Origin: Verrucomicrobiota bacterium
GTDB lineage: Bacteria > Verrucomicrobiota > Verrucomicrobiia > Chthoniobacterales > UBA10450
Direction of reading: 5' to 3'
Assembly: GCA_003221295.1 (NCBI GenBank)
Contig: QHRA01000185.1
Coordinates: 1-34,351 of the forward strand
Length of the DNA stretch: 34,351 nucleotides
A program made the position numbers and the translations under genes. Each line of letters begins with the position of its first letter. Positions within the stretch are counted from its first letter, which is position 1. Shown here one piece after another: positions 33,037-34,351 of this stretch. A model generated the notes under the pieces. The model searched no databases. It was given only the letters and a program-made list of their open reading frames with translations, and had not been told where the DNA came from.

Positions 33037-33729
33037 TCAGGTCCGCTCCATCAGCGCGAAAATGTGCGCTTTTTTGGCGGAATAATCCAGGGACCGAAAT
33101 TTGCGGATTTCATCAAGACGCCGGACACCGTTGAGGGTATCGAGATACTGGGTGTAGCTGGCGGCGAGCTCGCAAGTTTCGAGATAGCGGCCACGCAAAT
33201 TTTCATCGCGGAAGGCATCGGGACATTGCCGGCTGAAAAGATGAAAACGCAACCAGCGGCGATCGGTGCGGGAAACGCGCTGGGTTTTGCGAAAGAAAGC
33301 GACGAACAAGAGGAGGACGAGATAAGTATCGACCTGCGCCTGGAGCTCCAGATCGCGGGCAAATTCTTCCGAGGCGATCCGGCGCTGGCCGTTCTTAAAC
33401 TGAAGCGCGGCGTGGAGGGCGTGATTCAATTCCTCAACGAAAACGATTAGGGAGCGAATATTGGAATCGCTCAGGCCGCTCCGGGGATCGTGACGTTCGA
33501 GTTGATCAATGAGCCAGCGCGAATAATAGATCCCGACGTAGAGCTGATCGCCGGCGTGGCGGAGGAAAGTGCGCGCGATTTCGTTCAGTTCGCGGGCCGA
33601 GGCGCCAGCCAGTTTGCTGAGATGAACGGAACGGGCCCGATCAATGATGCAATCTTCGAGATTAATGCCGACCTGTGCGTAGGTGCGCTCGAGCAAGCGC
33701 TGGATTTGGCTGAAGAGCGTTTCGTTCAT
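33037..33729 (-). CDS. Hypothetical alpha-helical protein
   Basis: The 230-residue soluble protein is strongly helical by eye, with FVEELNHALHAAL in the middle and a Trp/Arg-rich region (RVSRTDRRWLRFHLFSRQC). No catalytic motif or membrane segment is clear. The pair with the next gene upstream probably works together, since the alternative frame of that gene ends in an ATGA overlap with this start. I cannot assign a function. Confidence 0.7.
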   Translation of the reverse strand: MNETLFSQIQRLLERTYAQVGINLEDCIIDRARSVHLSKLAGASARELNEIARTFLRHAGDQLYVGIYYSRWLIDQLERHDPRSGLSDSNIRSLIVFVEELNHALHAALQFKNGQRRIASEEFARDLELQAQVDTYLVLLLFVAFFRKTQRVSRTDRRWLRFHLFSRQCPDAFRDENLRGRYLETCELAASYTQYLDTLNGVRRLDEIRKFRSLDYSAKKAHIFALMERT

Positions 33730-33750
33730 ACCAACGATGGCCGGTCGCCT

Positions 33751-34344
33751 TCATCCAAATTGAGCAAACGATCGGCCAGTTGATTTCGCGTGAGAGGCAA
33801 CGAGGTGATAATTGCGTCGGCCAATATTTTCATAAAAGCCGATGTCAGGGGCGCCGCGCAGACTGCGCCGCTGGGTGTTCTCATGAAAAATTCCGCTGAC
33901 AAAGAGCGAATAATTACCGACGTGCGCACGCAACAAAAACGCTTCATCCGGTGTCGCGCGGGAAAGCGCGATTAGCATATCGGAGAGATATTGGCCCGGC
34001 GATCCGTCGGCCTCCGCTTGCGGCCCGCGCAGGAGATGCGCGCGGGAAAAATTCTCGAGGAGGGAACCGACATAATCGCACAGTTTGCGATCGCGGATTC
34101 CGGCGTCGCGCAAAACATATCGCGCCAGAACGTAGAAGTAAAACTGGGAGGAAATCCGGAGCTGGCTGTCATTGCACAGAATCGTCTCCACCAGGCGCGG
34201 CGAATCGATAACGGAATCGCGAGTTTCGGAATCAGCGAGCAGATCGACCAGGGAAACGGATTCGGATTGGGAACGTGCCAGGGTGCGCACGACAAAATCG
34301 AAATCCGCTGCGGTAAACCGCGCCCGACAATTCGCCTGAATCAT
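33751..34344 (-). CDS. Hypothetical protein, probable out-of-frame deletion near its end
   Basis: The 197-residue frame reads MIQANCRARFTAADFDFVVRTLARS, later QFYFYVLARYVLRDAGIRDRKLCDYVGSLLENFSRA and LRAHVGNYSLFVSGIFHENTQRRSL, a helical protein of unknown function that I associate with Verrucomicrobiota. It ends at 33751. The overlapping frame that ends at 33726 carries NQLADRLLNLDEGDRPSLV, which looks like the proper C-terminus and would overlap the next start by ATGA. So the annotated end may be a frameshift product. The start lies seven bases from the window edge and could be internal. Confidence 0.6.
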   Translation of the reverse strand: MIQANCRARFTAADFDFVVRTLARSQSESVSLVDLLADSETRDSVIDSPRLVETILCNDSQLRISSQFYFYVLARYVLRDAGIRDRKLCDYVGSLLENFSRAHLLRGPQAEADGSPGQYLSDMLIALSRATPDEAFLLRAHVGNYSLFVSGIFHENTQRRSLRGAPDIGFYENIGRRNYHLVASHAKSTGRSFAQFG

Positions 34345-34351
34345 CGAAAGC

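Overview
This window looks like a chromosomal segment of a soil-type Gram-negative bacterium, most likely of the Verrucomicrobiota (Chthoniobacterales or Spartobacteria-like). This is inferred from the overall style: a GDE_N_bis debranching enzyme, paired hypothetical genes of a type I associate with that phylum, and many palindromic intergenic repeats. No rRNA or marker gene settles it. Most of the window is housekeeping or metabolic sequence. The left edge cuts a CcsA-type cytochrome c biogenesis gene.

Layout. 0-4.7 kb: the CcsA end, then a minus-strand run (YihY/BrkB membrane protein, PHP phosphoesterase, YciF/DUF892 ferritin-like protein, inorganic pyrophosphatase, isochorismatase-like hydrolase), followed by two small plus-strand membrane genes, one of only 38 codons and absent from the ORF track. 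5.4-13.1 kb: a SufR-like Fe-S regulator divergent from a plus-strand series of di-heme cytochrome c, DUF2231 protein, secreted hypothetical, SDR, SAM methyltransferase and glycogen-debranching-type glucosidase. The last four are chained by ATGA overlaps. 13.4-21 kb: BaeRF-like protein, LysR regulator divergent from OsmC plus a PAS histidine kinase (ATGA-coupled), a frameshifted fatty acid desaturase, a PocR/AraC regulator, Hsp20 and an RraA-like protein. 21.1-21.5 kb: tRNA-Val(GAC) with a tiny GIY-YIG gene behind it and a second copy of the tRNA 3' end behind that. 21.6-24.3 kb: a membrane-lipid operon (EamA/SMR-like protein, CDP-alcohol phosphatidyltransferase, CdsA, PlsC). 24.4-28.3 kb: an excisionase-type HTH plus receiver protein, PmtA-like methyltransferase, fumarase C, a secreted hypothetical and a VOC protein. 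28.3-34.3 kb: a minus-strand set comprising two methyltransferase/acetyltransferase genes with a chimeric relic, a WalJ-like MBL hydrolase and three hypotheticals.

The most interesting structure is at 21129-21519. A complete tRNA-Val gene lacking an encoded CCA is followed 16 nt later by a GIY-YIG nuclease gene. After that gene a 22-bp exact direct repeat of the tRNA 3' end appears, this time with CCA. It looks like a 319-bp unit inserted into a tRNA gene that restored the tRNA and displaced the original 3' end. Further partial copies of the same tRNA-Val 3' region lie at 5.1 kb and 13.1 kb, all in the same orientation. The GIY-YIG frame now carries an in-frame amber codon.

Other signs of decay or remodelling are a one-base frameshift in the desaturase, a GNAT relic apparently created by deletion between GNAT-methyltransferase fusion units, and a probable out-of-frame deletion in the last gene. 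Five palindromic repeats sit at gene ends between 24 and 33 kb.
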